A model generated the notes under the pieces. The model made no database searches. It was given only the letters and a program-made list of their open reading frames with translations, and was not told where the DNA came from. From NCBI GenBank assembly GCA_963727285.1, contig CAVSFF010000003.1, positions 62,001-126,000 on the forward strand: 64,000 nt of DNA, in the 5' to 3' direction. Both the position numbers and the translations under genes were made by a program. The DNA is from CAITWD01 sp963727285 (GTDB lineage: Bacteria > Actinomycetota > Thermoleophilia > Miltoncostaeales > Miltoncostaeaceae). The stretch's first letter is position 1, and every line of letters begins with the position of its first letter. Positions 25,272 through 35,301 of this stretch are shown piece after piece.

Positions 25272-26558
25272 ATGGCCGTTCCGCTATCGCCTCTCGAGCT
25301 GCTCGAGCGCACCTGGCGCGGTGACCCCGTCGGCGTTGATGACGCGCGTCGGTTTGTCACCAGTTGGCTTGGCAACGGGGCAACCGATGCCCAAATGGCA
25401 GCGTGGTGCGCGATCGCCCAGGCACACGGCCTGCCCCGAGATTGCACGGCCGGAATGATGTCGGCGCTGATCGGCTCCGGCGAGCGGCTCGACCTCGCGC
25501 CCCTCGGTATGACCGGCGATATGCATTCGACCGGCGGCGTCGGCGACAACGTGTCGTTGGTGGCAGTCCCGATCGCGGCGTCGCTGGGGGTCCGCGTCGC
25601 GAAGATGAGCCGTCGCGGGCTCGGGTACTGGGGTGGCACCATCGACAAACTCGAGGCGATTCCCGGATACCGCACCGGGCTCGATCTCGGTGAGTTTGTC
25701 GGCCAAGTCCAACGCGTCGGCTGCGCGGTCATCGCCCAAAACCCGCGCCTTGTGCCCGGTGACGCACAGCTGACGACCCTCAGGGAAGCAACGGGCACCG
25801 TTGCCAACCGCGACCTGGTCGCCGCATCGATCATGGCGAAAGCCTTGGCCGGTGGGGCGGAGGCGCTCGCCCTGGAGGTGACATGGGGCAACGGGGCCGC
25901 GTGCCGCGATGCCCAGGAGGCGGCCGCGACCGCCGACCTGATGGCGTGGCTGGCCCACGGTTGGGGGCGCCGCGTCCGGACCACGGTGACCGCCATCGAC
26001 GAGCCCCTCGGGCACATGGTCGGCAATGCGCTGGAGGTGCGCGAGGCGGCGGCGGTCCTGCAAGGGGGCGGCCCGGCGGACCTTCGCGACATCGCCGTTC
26101 GGCTGTCGGGGGAGCTCGCCGAGGCTGCCGGGGTGGCGGCGCCGGGGGAAGGATCGACCCGCGCGGCCCGCGCCCTTGCGGACGGCACCGCGCTCGAGAC
26201 CGCTGAGCGGTGGGTGAGCGCTCAAGGGGGAGATCCCGGCGTCTGGACGGGTCGCACGGACCTGCCCGTCGCTCCGATCGGCGTGCCGGTGGTGGCGACA
26301 CACGGCGGCACCGTTGATGCGATCGATGCACGTCGGGTCGGTGAGGCGGTCCGCCGGCTCGGCGCCGGACGGTTGCACCCGTTCCAGCAGGTTGACCACA
26401 GCGTGGGCGTCGAACTGCGGGTCAAGTGTGGCGACGCCGTGGAGCCGGGTGCGCAACTGGCCATCGTGCACGCCCGCGACGCGTGGCTGGGAGACCACGC
26501 CGTTGCGGAGATCGGCCAGTCATTCCGGCTTCGCGACGGCGCGGATCCGCCTGACTGA
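25272..26558 (+). CDS. deoA: Thymidine/pyrimidine-nucleoside phosphorylase homologue with altered phosphate site
   Basis: A 428-residue member of the glycosyltransferase family 3 fold. Recognisable: MHSTGGVGDNVSL, KMSRRGLGYWGGTIDKLE and LREATGTV, then AASIMAKALAGG. Compared with E. coli DeoA the phosphate-binding Lys of DKHSTGG is Met, the SGRGLGHTGG loop is SRRGLGYWGG, and the DVKVGSGAFM motif is EVTWGNGAACR. The sugar and base contacts Arg, Ser and Lys (LRE, ASIMAK) are kept. Catalysis may be weak or the substrate different. ATG 25272 is preferred over 25254 because of the -10 hexamer 7 nt upstream. Its stop overlaps the mutM start (TGATG). Confidence 0.8.
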   Translation: MAVPLSPLELLERTWRGDPVGVDDARRFVTSWLGNGATDAQMAAWCAIAQAHGLPRDCTAGMMSALIGSGERLDLAPLGMTGDMHSTGGVGDNVSLVAVPIAASLGVRVAKMSRRGLGYWGGTIDKLEAIPGYRTGLDLGEFVGQVQRVGCAVIAQNPRLVPGDAQLTTLREATGTVANRDLVAASIMAKALAGGAEALALEVTWGNGAACRDAQEAAATADLMAWLAHGWGRRVRTTVTAIDEPLGHMVGNALEVREAAAVLQGGGPADLRDIAVRLSGELAEAAGVAAPGEGSTRAARALADGTALETAERWVSAQGGDPGVWTGRTDLPVAPIGVPVVATHGGTVDAIDARRVGEAVRRLGAGRLHPFQQVDHSVGVELRVKCGDAVEPGAQLAIVHARDAWLGDHAVAEIGQSFRLRDGADPPD

Positions 26559-27457
26559 TGCCGGAACTCCCGGAGGTCGAGACGATTCGTGCCCAGTTGC
26601 TCCCACGCCTGACCGGTCGGACGATCACCCGGGTCGCCATCGTCGATCCCCTGATCGTCGCGCCGGCCGCCCCCGACGCCGTCGCCCACGGCCTCGTCGG
26701 TCGGAGCGTCACGACGATCGCGCGCCGGGGAAAGTACCTGCTCGTCGTGCTCGACTCCGGGGACACCCTTGCGCTGCACCTGCGGATGACCGGTCGCCTG
26801 CACTGGCGTGGCGGTCCCGCGGCCCCGGGTGACGAGCGCTTTCTCCGGGCAACGCTCGAGTTCGACGACGGCAGCACCGTGACGTTCGGGGACGCCCGCC
26901 GCTTCGGACGAATGTGGATCATCCCGGCCGGAACCGAGATGCGCGAGTACTGGCGGGGACGGGTCGGGATCGAGCCGCTCGGCCGGGAGTTCACCGCCGA
27001 TCGCCTCGCACTCCTGCTCGGCGCCCGGGCCGCCTCCGTCAAGGCAACGTTGCTCAATCAGGCGATCGTGGCGGGATTGGGGAACATGTACGTCGACGAG
27101 GCCCTCTTTGCGGCCGGTATCAATCCGCGGCGTGGCGCCGGATCGCTGGACGCCACCGAGATCCGCCGCTTGCATCGCGCGATTCGGGACCGGCTCCGCG
27201 TGGCGATCGGGGCAGGCGGTGCGTCGATCGACACGTATCGCGACGGCCTTGGCCAGCCGGGTCGGATGCAGACCCTGTTGCGGGTCCATCTGCACGAAGG
27301 CGAGCCGTGCCCGCGGTGTGGGACGATCATCGTCAAGGACGTTGTGGCCCAGCGCGGGACCTACTGGTGCCCTCGCTGCCAGCCCGATCCGTCCGGCGCC
27401 GTCCCGGCGGTGCCATCGCGTCGTCCGCGCCGCATCCGCCACGAGGTGGTCACATGA
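26558..27457 (+). CDS. mutM: Formamidopyrimidine-DNA glycosylase
   Basis: A 299-residue base-excision repair enzyme that removes 8-oxoguanine and cuts the abasic site. Catalytic Pro2 and Glu3 are in MPELPEVETIR, the beta-hairpin Lys is in RRGKYLLV, NQAIVAGLGNMYVDEALF is present, and the zinc finger is CPRCG...CPRCQ at the end. A basic 25-residue tail follows the finger. Normal length and good motifs. Overlaps both neighbours. Confidence 0.94.
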   Translation: MPELPEVETIRAQLLPRLTGRTITRVAIVDPLIVAPAAPDAVAHGLVGRSVTTIARRGKYLLVVLDSGDTLALHLRMTGRLHWRGGPAAPGDERFLRATLEFDDGSTVTFGDARRFGRMWIIPAGTEMREYWRGRVGIEPLGREFTADRLALLLGARAASVKATLLNQAIVAGLGNMYVDEALFAAGINPRRGAGSLDATEIRRLHRAIRDRLRVAIGAGGASIDTYRDGLGQPGRMQTLLRVHLHEGEPCPRCGTIIVKDVVAQRGTYWCPRCQPDPSGAVPAVPSRRPRRIRHEVVT

Positions 27458-28416
27458 GCGACATCTCTGCTTGGCCGACCGACTTCAGGGTGGGCCATTG
27501 GACGGACATCGACGCCGGGACCGGGTGCACCGTGATCATCCCGCCGCCGGGAGCCGTCGCGGCCGTCGACATCCGGGGTGGCGGTCCGGGAACGCGGGAG
27601 ACCGATCTCCTGTCGCCGGAGTCCCCGTTTGTCGGTGTGTCTGCACTGCTGCTCACCGGGGGCAGCGCCTTCGGGCTGGACGCGACGGCCGGCGTCGTGC
27701 GGTGGTGCCTCGACCAGGGCATCGGGTACGACGTCAGCGTCGCGAGCATCCCCATCGTCCCGACCGCGGTGATCTTCGACCTCGGCGTCACGGGAAACCT
27801 GCGTCATCCCGAGCCCGATGACGCCGCCGCCGCATGTGCCGCGGCGATCGTCGGCGTGCCGGAACAGGGGAGCATCGGCGCCGGAACCGGGGCGACGGTC
27901 GGCAAGCTGTTCGGGCGCGGCGGCTGGTGCAAAGGAGGCTTGGGCGTCGCCAGTGCCCCGACGAGCGACGGCGCCACCGTGGCGGTGGTTGTCGTCGTCA
28001 ACGCCTTCGGCGACATCATCGACGAGGATGGGCGCGTGCTGGCCGGGGCCTGGCGCGCCGGGGACGGCTTTGTCGACGCCCGGCGCGCGGGCCTCGAGAT
28101 CGCCCCCGAGCATCCGCGCCTGGTGAGCAACACCACCCTCGTCGCAGTCGTGACCGACGCTGCGCTCTCGAAGACCGAAGCCACCCAGGTGGCTCGGGCG
28201 GCGTCGGCCGGCGTCGCGCGTGCCGTTGCTCCCGTTCACACCCCGATGGACGGCGACGTGACGTTCGTGCTGGCGGCCGGTGACCGGCCCTCGTCGTCGT
28301 TCGTCGTCGGATCGGCTGCGGCGTCCCTGACGGCCCAGGCGATCAGGAACGCCATCCGGTCCGCAACCCCTGTGCGGTCGGTCCCGACGGCCGCCGACCG
28401 CGCGCGGGAGGGCTAG
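27454..28416 (+). CDS. P1-family (S58) peptidase, L-aminopeptidase/D-esterase type
   Basis: A 320-residue self-processing N-terminal nucleophile-type peptidase of the DmpA group. SAFGLDATAGVVRWC, GATVGKLFGR and the nucleophile region LVSNTTLVAVVTDA are visible; the chain is expected to cut itself before the Thr of NTTL, which then becomes the nucleophile. Substrate unknown: related enzymes act on beta-amino acid or D-amino acid peptides and esters. ATG overlaps the mutM stop, and its own stop is the CTAG shared with the glutaredoxin gene. Confidence 0.85.
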   Translation: MSDISAWPTDFRVGHWTDIDAGTGCTVIIPPPGAVAAVDIRGGGPGTRETDLLSPESPFVGVSALLLTGGSAFGLDATAGVVRWCLDQGIGYDVSVASIPIVPTAVIFDLGVTGNLRHPEPDDAAAACAAAIVGVPEQGSIGAGTGATVGKLFGRGGWCKGGLGVASAPTSDGATVAVVVVVNAFGDIIDEDGRVLAGAWRAGDGFVDARRAGLEIAPEHPRLVSNTTLVAVVTDAALSKTEATQVARAASAGVARAVAPVHTPMDGDVTFVLAAGDRPSSSFVVGSAAASLTAQAIRNAIRSATPVRSVPTAADRAREG

Positions 28417-28667
28417 GCGGCCAGGAGCCGGTCCAGGTCCCCGGACCGGTTGAGGGCAGACAGTTCGTCGAAGCCGCCGACGGGGGCATCGTCGATGAGG
28501 ATCTGGGGGACCGTCTGACGGCCGGTGAGGTCGACCAGGAACTGACGTCCCTCGGGGGACAGGTCAACGCGGCGCTCCTCGAACTCGACGCCCTTGGCGG
28601 TGAGCAGCGCCTTGGCGCGTGTGCAGTAGGGGCAGACGGAGGTGGTGTACATCACAACTGTTGGCAT
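28413..28667 (-). CDS. Glutaredoxin-like protein
   Basis: Eighty-four residues: MPTVVMYTTSVCPYCTRAK gives the CPYC redox pair at residues 12-15, then TVPQILID with the cis-Pro and VGGFDEL, the GG motif that holds thiols. In an actinobacterium it may use mycothiol rather than glutathione. The ATG at 28667 was chosen over 28694 because TACCCT ends 7 nt upstream on the minus strand, and the glutaredoxin family starts here. Convergent with the P1 peptidase. Confidence 0.85.
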   Translation of the reverse strand: MPTVVMYTTSVCPYCTRAKALLTAKGVEFEERRVDLSPEGRQFLVDLTGRQTVPQILIDDAPVGGFDELSALNRSGDLDRLLAA

Positions 28668-28674
28668 ACCCCTA

Positions 28675-28680
28675 AGGGTA
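28675..28680 (-). promoter_or_regulatory. -10 element of the glutaredoxin gene
   Basis: TACCCT on the minus strand ends 7 nt before the ATG at 28667; leaderless type. Confidence 0.45.
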
Positions 28681-28734
28681 CATGAGGGCGTCAAGCGCGG
28701 CCCGGGTGTCGGCAGGTCCTGTCACCATGGGGTG

Positions 28735-29469
28735 GTGCCGTCCATCGACACCGAAGCGGTAGTTCTCCGGACGATTCGGTTCTCCGAAGCGGACGTCGTG
28801 CTCGCGTTGTACTCCCCGGATCAGGGGCGGTTTTCCGCCATCGCCAAGGGTGCGCGCAAGAGCGGGTCGAAGCTCGGCGGGCGCCTTCAGCCGGGTGTGT
28901 GGATCCACGTCGGGGTGGCCCGCGGCCGCGGCGATCTGGGTACGGTCAGGAGCGCGTCCACCATCCATGCGCATGCGGGGCTTTGGCAGGAGGGGTACCG
29001 CCTGCGAGCCGCGAGCTCGGTGCTGGAGACGGTGCTCCGCAGCGTGCCCGAGCACGAGGCGATGCCCGAGATCTTCCATTTGCTGTGCCGCACCCTCGGA
29101 TTGCTCGCCACGGCCGACCCCTTGTCCGGCCCCCCGCGCTTGGATCCGATCGTGCTGGGCTTTCAGGCCAAGATCCTCGTCGTATCGGGACTGCTGCCGC
29201 GACTGGGAAGTTGTGTCGTCTGCGATTCCCCGGGTCCGTTGGTCGCGTTCTCGGCGCATGCCGGCGGCATGCTCTGTGAGACGTGCGCCCGCGGCGGGGA
29301 GCCGCTCGAACGGGCGGCGCGCGATGCATTCGCCGGACTGGTCGGACACCCGCTCGCCGATGCCCGCACGGTCTGCCCCGCAGACGCCCGGGTCGGCGTC
29401 GAGCGCATGATCGGGCTCGTGCTCCACGAGCATCTCGGCGTGACGCTGCGATCGGCGACACCGCTCTAG
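28735..29469 (+). CDS. recO: DNA repair protein RecO
   Basis: A 244-residue recombination mediator that loads RecA together with RecR. It has an N-terminal OB fold (DTEAVVLRTIRFSEADVVL, FSAIAKGARKS), a helical middle and a four-Cys zinc site (CVVC near residue 163 and CETC about 20 residues later). The start codon is one of two adjacent GTGs (28732 or 28735). recO just before the glycyl-tRNA synthetase genes is common in bacteria. Normal length. Confidence 0.9.
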   Translation: MPSIDTEAVVLRTIRFSEADVVLALYSPDQGRFSAIAKGARKSGSKLGGRLQPGVWIHVGVARGRGDLGTVRSASTIHAHAGLWQEGYRLRAASSVLETVLRSVPEHEAMPEIFHLLCRTLGLLATADPLSGPPRLDPIVLGFQAKILVVSGLLPRLGSCVVCDSPGPLVAFSAHAGGMLCETCARGGEPLERAARDAFAGLVGHPLADARTVCPADARVGVERMIGLVLHEHLGVTLRSATPL

Positions 29470-29684
29470 GACGCCGGCGGGGGCGGCGGGCGATCTCGGC
29501 GTCCGCGGTCGGTATGCTCCCGGACGTCCCCTGACTCCGGCATCTGCTGTCGAGGATGTGATGGGTGCGGCGGACTCGGTCCGCGGTCCGGCCGGGCCGC
29601 CGGCGCCGGGCCGGGCGCGTCGGTCCCGCCCTCGGCGAAGGGGCGATCGACGATGAACCGGGCACGCGAGAGGGTGGGCCACAC

Positions 29685-30548
29685 GTGGCGTTGACGTTTC
29701 AGGACATGATCCTCCGGCTGCACGCCTACTGGGGCGGACAGCGGTGCCTCATCATGAACCCGTACCACACCGAGGTCGGGGCGGGCACGTTCAACCCCGC
29801 GACGCTCCTGCGCAGCCTGGGACCGTCGCCGTGGCGAACCGCCTACGTCGAGCCGTCGATCCGGCCGACCGACGGACGCTATGGCGAAAACCCGTTCCGT
29901 CTGCAGCACTACTTTCAGTACCAGGTGCTGCTCAAGCCGTCGCCCGAGGACGTTCAGGACCTGTATCTCGGATCCCTCGTCGCGCTGGGAATCCGCCCGG
30001 AGGAACACGACGTCCGGTTCGTCGAGGACGACTGGGAGGGCCCGACGCTTGGGGCGTGGGGGCTGGGCTGGGAGGTGTGGATGGACGGGATGGAGATCAC
30101 CCAGTTCACGTACTTCCAGCAGGCCGGGGGCATCGATCTGACGCCGATCTCCGTCGAGCTCACCTACGGCCTCGAGCGCATCGCGATGTACATCCAGGGT
30201 GTCCGCTCGGTGTATGCGCTCGAATGGTCTGACGGGGTTACCTACGGGGACGTGTATCAGGAAAACGAGCGGCAATGGAGCGCGTACAACTTCGAGGTCG
30301 CCGACACCGAGGCCCTGTTTTCCCAGTTCGGCGCCCACGAGGCCGAATGCCTGCGGTGCCTGGACGCAGGCCTCGTGCTGCCGGCATACGATCAGGTGCT
30401 CAAATGCAGCCACAGCTTCAATCTTCTTGATGCCCGTGGGGTGATCAGCGTGACCGAACGGGGGGCATACATCTGGCGTGTCCGCGCGCTCGCCGCCAAG
30501 GTGGCCGCTGCGTATCTCGCCGCGCAGACGGAGACTGCCGATGCCTGA
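29685..30548 (+). CDS. glyQ: Glycyl-tRNA synthetase alpha subunit
   Basis: A 287-residue class II aminoacyl-tRNA synthetase core of the two-subunit alpha2beta2 type. Nearly the full consensus is visible: NPYHTEVGAGTFNPAT, PSIRPTDGRYGENP, QYQVLLKPSPEDVQDLYL, FVEDDWEGPTLGAWGLGWE (motif 2 to 3) and ITQFTYFQQAGG. The GTG at 29685 was chosen because the conserved sequence begins three residues later; upstream in-frame codons look non-coding. The last 8 nt overlap glyS. Confidence 0.93.
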   Translation: MALTFQDMILRLHAYWGGQRCLIMNPYHTEVGAGTFNPATLLRSLGPSPWRTAYVEPSIRPTDGRYGENPFRLQHYFQYQVLLKPSPEDVQDLYLGSLVALGIRPEEHDVRFVEDDWEGPTLGAWGLGWEVWMDGMEITQFTYFQQAGGIDLTPISVELTYGLERIAMYIQGVRSVYALEWSDGVTYGDVYQENERQWSAYNFEVADTEALFSQFGAHEAECLRCLDAGLVLPAYDQVLKCSHSFNLLDARGVISVTERGAYIWRVRALAAKVAAAYLAAQTETADA

Positions 30549-32636
30549 CTTGTTGATCGAGATCGGCTGCGAGGAACTGCCGGCCTCGGCGTGTCGGGAG
30601 GCGATTGCCCAAGTCCCGCGACTTGTGGCCGACGCCCTCGCCGACCAGCGCCTTCCGGAACGTGCGATCGAGGTCATGGTCGGACCGCGCCGCATCACCT
30701 TTATCGTCCGCGATCTCCCGGCCGAACGCGCCGGACGCACCCGCCACGTGCGGGGGCCGGCCGAGCGGGCCGCCTTCGGCGACGACGGCATCGCGACCGC
30801 CGCCGCCGCCGGATTCGCCCGCTCGCAGGGGCTCACCGTCGACCAACTGGTTGTCAGGGATGACGAGGGGCGGCGATTCGTGTTCGCCGAAGTCGTGGAG
30901 CCGGCGGCACAGACGGCTGCACTCGTGCCCGACATCGCCCGAGCCGTCATCGACGGCATCCGCTTTTCGAAGAACATGCGCTGGGGAGCCGGCGTCGGAC
31001 TTCGGTTCTCGCGCCCGATCCGCTGGATCGTCGCAAAGCTCGGCGACCGCACGATCTCCTTCGACCTCCACGGCATCACCGCGGGTGAGATCAGCCACGG
31101 ACATCGCTTCCTCGGCGGTCCGGTCGCCGTCGCCAGCGCCGACCGCTACCGGGAGCAGCTCCGCGGGGTCGGGGTGATCGCCGACCACGCCGAACGGCGG
31201 GCCGAGATCATTGCCGAACTCGATGCGGCGGCGGCACGGCTGGGATGCAGCTGGCGCGATCCCGGCGGCAAGCTCGAAGAAGTGCTGTTTCTGGTCGAGC
31301 GCCCGAGCGTCATCGTCGGTGACATTCGCGATGAGCATCTCCGGTTGCCGAACCCGGTATTGGTGACCGCCATGCAGTCGCACCAGCGCTACTTCCCGCT
31401 CGAGCGCGAGGACGGTGTCGCTTGAGGCGAGGTTCTTGGCGGTGTCCAACGGCGATCCGGCCCACGCAGCGGTGATCACCCGTGGCAACGCCGACGTCCT
31501 CGACGCCCGGCTCCAGGACGCCTCGTTCAGCTTCGACCGTGACCGGGAAGCCGGGCTGGCGGCACTCAATGGCCGCCTCGATGCCATCGTGTTCCACAAG
31601 CGGCTCGGGTCGATGGCCGACAAGCGCGACCGCGTCGCGGCGTCGTGCCGCGGACATCGCACTTGCCGCCGGGCTCCCGGCCGACCAAGTGGCCGAGGCA
31701 CGGCGCGCCGGCGAACTGGCGAAGGTCGACCAGGGAGCGGTGCTCGTCGCCGAATTCTCGGATCTCCAGGGCTACGTGGGTGCCGAATACGCCGAGCTCG
31801 AGGGCGAACCCGCGCCGGTTGTGGCCGCCATTCGCGAGCACTATCTGCCCGAGGGTCCGGACTCCCCGTTGCCGTCGAGCGACGTCGCGGCCGCCGTCGC
31901 GCTCGCGGACAAGCTCGACAACCTCGTCGGCGCCTTCCTCGTAGGCGAGATCCCGACGGGCTCGAAGGATCCATACGGGCTTCGTCGGGCCGCGTCCGGC
32001 ATCGTCCGGGTCCTTGTCGACCGCGGGTGGGACATCGACCTCGACCCAGTCCTGCGGTCCGCGGCCGCACGCCTCGCGGCAGACGGCACCGACGTGCCGG
32101 AGGACCCCACAGCCGCCCTGGTCGAGCTTGACGACTTCATCGGCGATCGCGTCGCGTTCCAGCTGTCCGAAGACGGCGTTCACGCGGAATCGGTGGCCGC
32201 CGCCCACGGTGCGCGGCTCGGAAGCATCGTCGCGACAGTCGGATGGGCGCGGACACTCGATCGCCATCGCGATGAGGAGCGCCTCCGGGAGATCTGGACC
32301 GCCAGCACGCGCCTGTCACGGCTCGCGGCTCGGGGAGACGTGCCCGAGGGCCGGTTCGTCCCCGCCGGAGACGCGGGTGAGGATGCACTCGCCGCCGCGG
32401 TGGAGCGCGCCGCCGCGCGAATCGCGCAGGCACGAGACGACCGTGATCTCGACGCGGCGCTCGACGCGGGGGCGCCGCTTGCCGCCGCGGTGGACACCTT
32501 CTTTACCGACGTGCTCGTCAATGCCGACGACCCCGCGGTGCGCAGTCGCCGGTACCGCCTGATCGCCGACGCGGCCGAGACGTTCACCGGGATCGCCGAC
32601 TTCACCAGGATCACCGATCAGGGGGGTGGGCGGTGA
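30541..32636 (+). CDS. glyS: Glycyl-tRNA synthetase beta subunit, two +1 frameshifts
   Basis: The larger subunit, which binds tRNA and aids specificity. The first piece (30541 to about 31420) has LLIEIGCEELPA, SKNMRWG, RFSRPIRWI, ISHGHRFLG and AMQSHQRYFPLE. A +1 shift just before an in-frame TGA (31423-31425) joins it to LEARFLAVSNGD and VFHKRLGSMADKRDRV. A second +1 shift near 31640 leads to the last part (AEFSDLQGYVGAEYA, TGSKDPYGLRRAASG, FFTDVLVNADD). The corrected length is about 697 residues, normal. Overlaps ppdK by 4 nt. Confidence 0.9.
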
Positions 32637-35301
32637 GTGCCACCACGGCCGTCAAGCGTGTGTACAACTTCTCCGAGGGCTCCCGGGACATGCGGATGCT
32701 GCTCGGGGGCAAGGGCGCCAACGTCGCCGAGATGACCCGCCTCGGCCTTCCGGTTCCCGGCGGATTCACGATCACCACCCGCGCCTGCATCGACTACCTC
32801 GCCGGTGGTCATGTGATGCCGGCCGGCCTTGACGTCGAGATCTCACGGCATCTGGCTGCGCTTGAGCAGCGCACCGGCAAGCGGCTTGGTGACCCGCACG
32901 ACCCGCTGCTGGTGTCGGTGCGCTCCGGGGCGCCGGAGTCGATGCCGGGGATGATGGATACGGTCCTCAACCTGGGCCTGAACGATGCATCGGTCGAGGG
33001 TCTGGCGGCCCGTACCGGCAACCCGCGGTTCGCCTACGACTCCTACCGTCGATTCATCCAGATGTTCGGCGACGTCGTCGCCGGGGTCGACCGCGCGCTG
33101 TTCGAGGGTGCCCTGACCGACCTCAAGCAGGCGCGAGGCGTCGCCCAGGACGTGGACCTGTCGTCGGACGATCTCCGCGGTCTGGTCGACACCTTCAAGC
33201 AGATCTACCGCGACCACTTGGAGCCACGATTTCCCGCAGGAGCCCCGAGCCCAGCTCGACGCGTCGATCAATGCGGTCTTCGAGAGCTGGGACAACCGGC
33301 GCGCCAAGGACTACCGCCGGGTCCACCGTATCCCCGACGACCTCGGTACGGCGGTCAACGTGCAGCAGATGGTCTTCGGCAACACCGGACCGCGGTCGGC
33401 CACCGGAGTGGCCTTCACCCGCAACAACACGACCGGCGAGGCCGGAGAGCCATTCGGTGAATTCCTCATCAACGCCCAAGGGGAAGACGTCGTTGCCGGC
33501 ATTCGGACCCCCGAACCGCTGGTGAAGCTGCGGGACCACCTGCCGGAGGCCTACGAGCAGCTCGTGGCGACGATGGCGCTGCTGGAAAAGACGTACCGGA
33601 ACATGCAGGACGTCGAATTCACCATCGAAGACGGCCAGCTCTACATGCTCCAGACCCGTAACGGCATGCGGAGCGCGGAAGCCATGCTGCGGATCGCGGT
33701 TGACATGGTGGACGAAGGACTCTTGGCGCCCGGCGAGGCGATGCGCTCGCTGGTCGTGGCCGACCAGGTGCGCCAGTTGCTGCTGCCGCGGCTGGACATC
33801 TCCGGGGCGCCCGTCCCGGCCGCCACCGGCGTGCAGGCCTCGCCCGGGGCGGCGACCGGCGTTGTCGTGTTCACCGCCGATGAGGCCGAGCGGCGCGGGC
33901 GGGCGGGGGAGAACGTGATCCTCGTGCGCGACGAGACGACCCCCGATGACTTTCATGGCATGGTCGCCGCCAAGGGCATCCTCACCGCGCGCGGCGGCAA
34001 GACCAGCCATGCCGCCATTGTCGCCGTCGGCATGGGAACTCCCGCAGTGACCGGGGTGACCGACCTGACGGTCGACGAGGCGGACGGGTCACTGCACGAT
34101 CCGCGGCGGGATCGCCATGCGTGAGGGGGACTGGATCACGATCGACGGTGCCAAGGGGACCGTCTACGTGGGCCAGCTGCCGCTGTTGCCACCCGATCCG
34201 CACAATCCCTATCTCGAGCGGGTCCTGTCCTGGGCCGATGCGTTCCGGACCATGCGGGTCCGTACCAACGCCGACACGCCGGACGACGCCCGTCGGGCAC
34301 GGGAATTCGGCGCCGAGGGGATCGGGCTCTGCCGGACCGAGCACATGTTCGGCGGCGAAGATCGTCTCCCGTACGTGCAAGACATGATCATGGCCGATAC
34401 GCGTGAGCAGCTCGTCGCCGCCCTGGACCACCTGCGCCAGTTCCAGATCGACGACTTCATCGGCATCTTCGAGGCGATGGAAGGGCTTCCGGTCACGATC
34501 CGTCTGCTCGACCCGCCCCTCCACGAATTCCTGCCCGACTACACGGATCTGCGCATCCGCATGGCGCGGGCGGAAGCAACCGGCATTGCCGACCCCGAAG
34601 CGGCGCATCAACTTCCCCGCGTCGAGCGCCTCAAGGAGGTCAACCCGATGCTCGGTACGCGGGGCTGTCGCCTCGGCATCGAGATTCCGGACCTCTACCG
34701 GATGCAGGTCGCCGCGATCCTGACCGCGGCGTGCGAGGTCAAGAATCGGACCGGGGTAGCTCCAATCGTGGAGATCATGATCCCGCTGGTCGGGTTCGAG
34801 GACGAGCTGCGCTGGCTCCGGGAGCACTGCCTCGACGTCGCGGACGCGGTGTTCGCCGAGGCGGGCACCGCCGTCGAGTTCCACGTCGGGACGATGATCG
34901 AGCTGCCACGCGCCGCACTTGTCGCCGACGAGATCGCCCGGCAGGCGGACTTCTTCTCGTTCGGCACCAACGACCTGACCCAGACGACACTCGGATTCAG
35001 CCGCGACGATGCCGAGACCAAATTCCTGGGGGACTACCTCGCCAAAGGCATCCTCCGGAGCAACCCGTTCGAGCACGTCGATCGCGCAGGGGTCGGCAAG
35101 CTCGTGCGGATCGCCGGCGAGAGCGCCCGCGCCGTCAAACCGCACATCAAGCTCGGCGTCTGCGGCGAGCATGGCGGCGATCCGGACTCGATCCATTTCT
35201 TCGGGTCCATCGGCATCGACTACGTCTCGTGTTCGCCGTTCCGGGTGCAGACCGCACGCATCGCCGCCGCGCAGGCGGCGCTCATGATCCAGCGCAGCTA
35301 G
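32633..35301 (+). CDS. ppdK: Pyruvate, phosphate dikinase, two +1 frameshifts
   Basis: Interconverts pyruvate, ATP and phosphate with PEP, AMP and pyrophosphate; here likely for gluconeogenic or energy-saving glycolytic flow. The nucleotide domain has LGGKGANVAEM, VRSGAPESMPGMMDT and FGNTGPRSATGVAFTR. The phospho-His sits in ARGGKTSHAAIVA. The PEP domain has MLGTRGCRLGI, FFSFGTNDLTQTT and LGVCGEHGGDP with the catalytic Cys. Frames break +1 in the CC at 33224-33225 and near 34095; the corrected product is about 888 residues, as usual. It shares CTAG with the convergent pgi. Confidence 0.92.

Noticed and set aside
29470..29684. T-box-like AGGGTGGGCCAC just upstream of glyQ
   Set aside because: It resembles the AGGGTGGNACCGCG antiterminator core, but the CCGCG part does not match, and I find no Stem I motifs or specifier loop in the 215 nt. 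Chance in GC-rich DNA is likelier.
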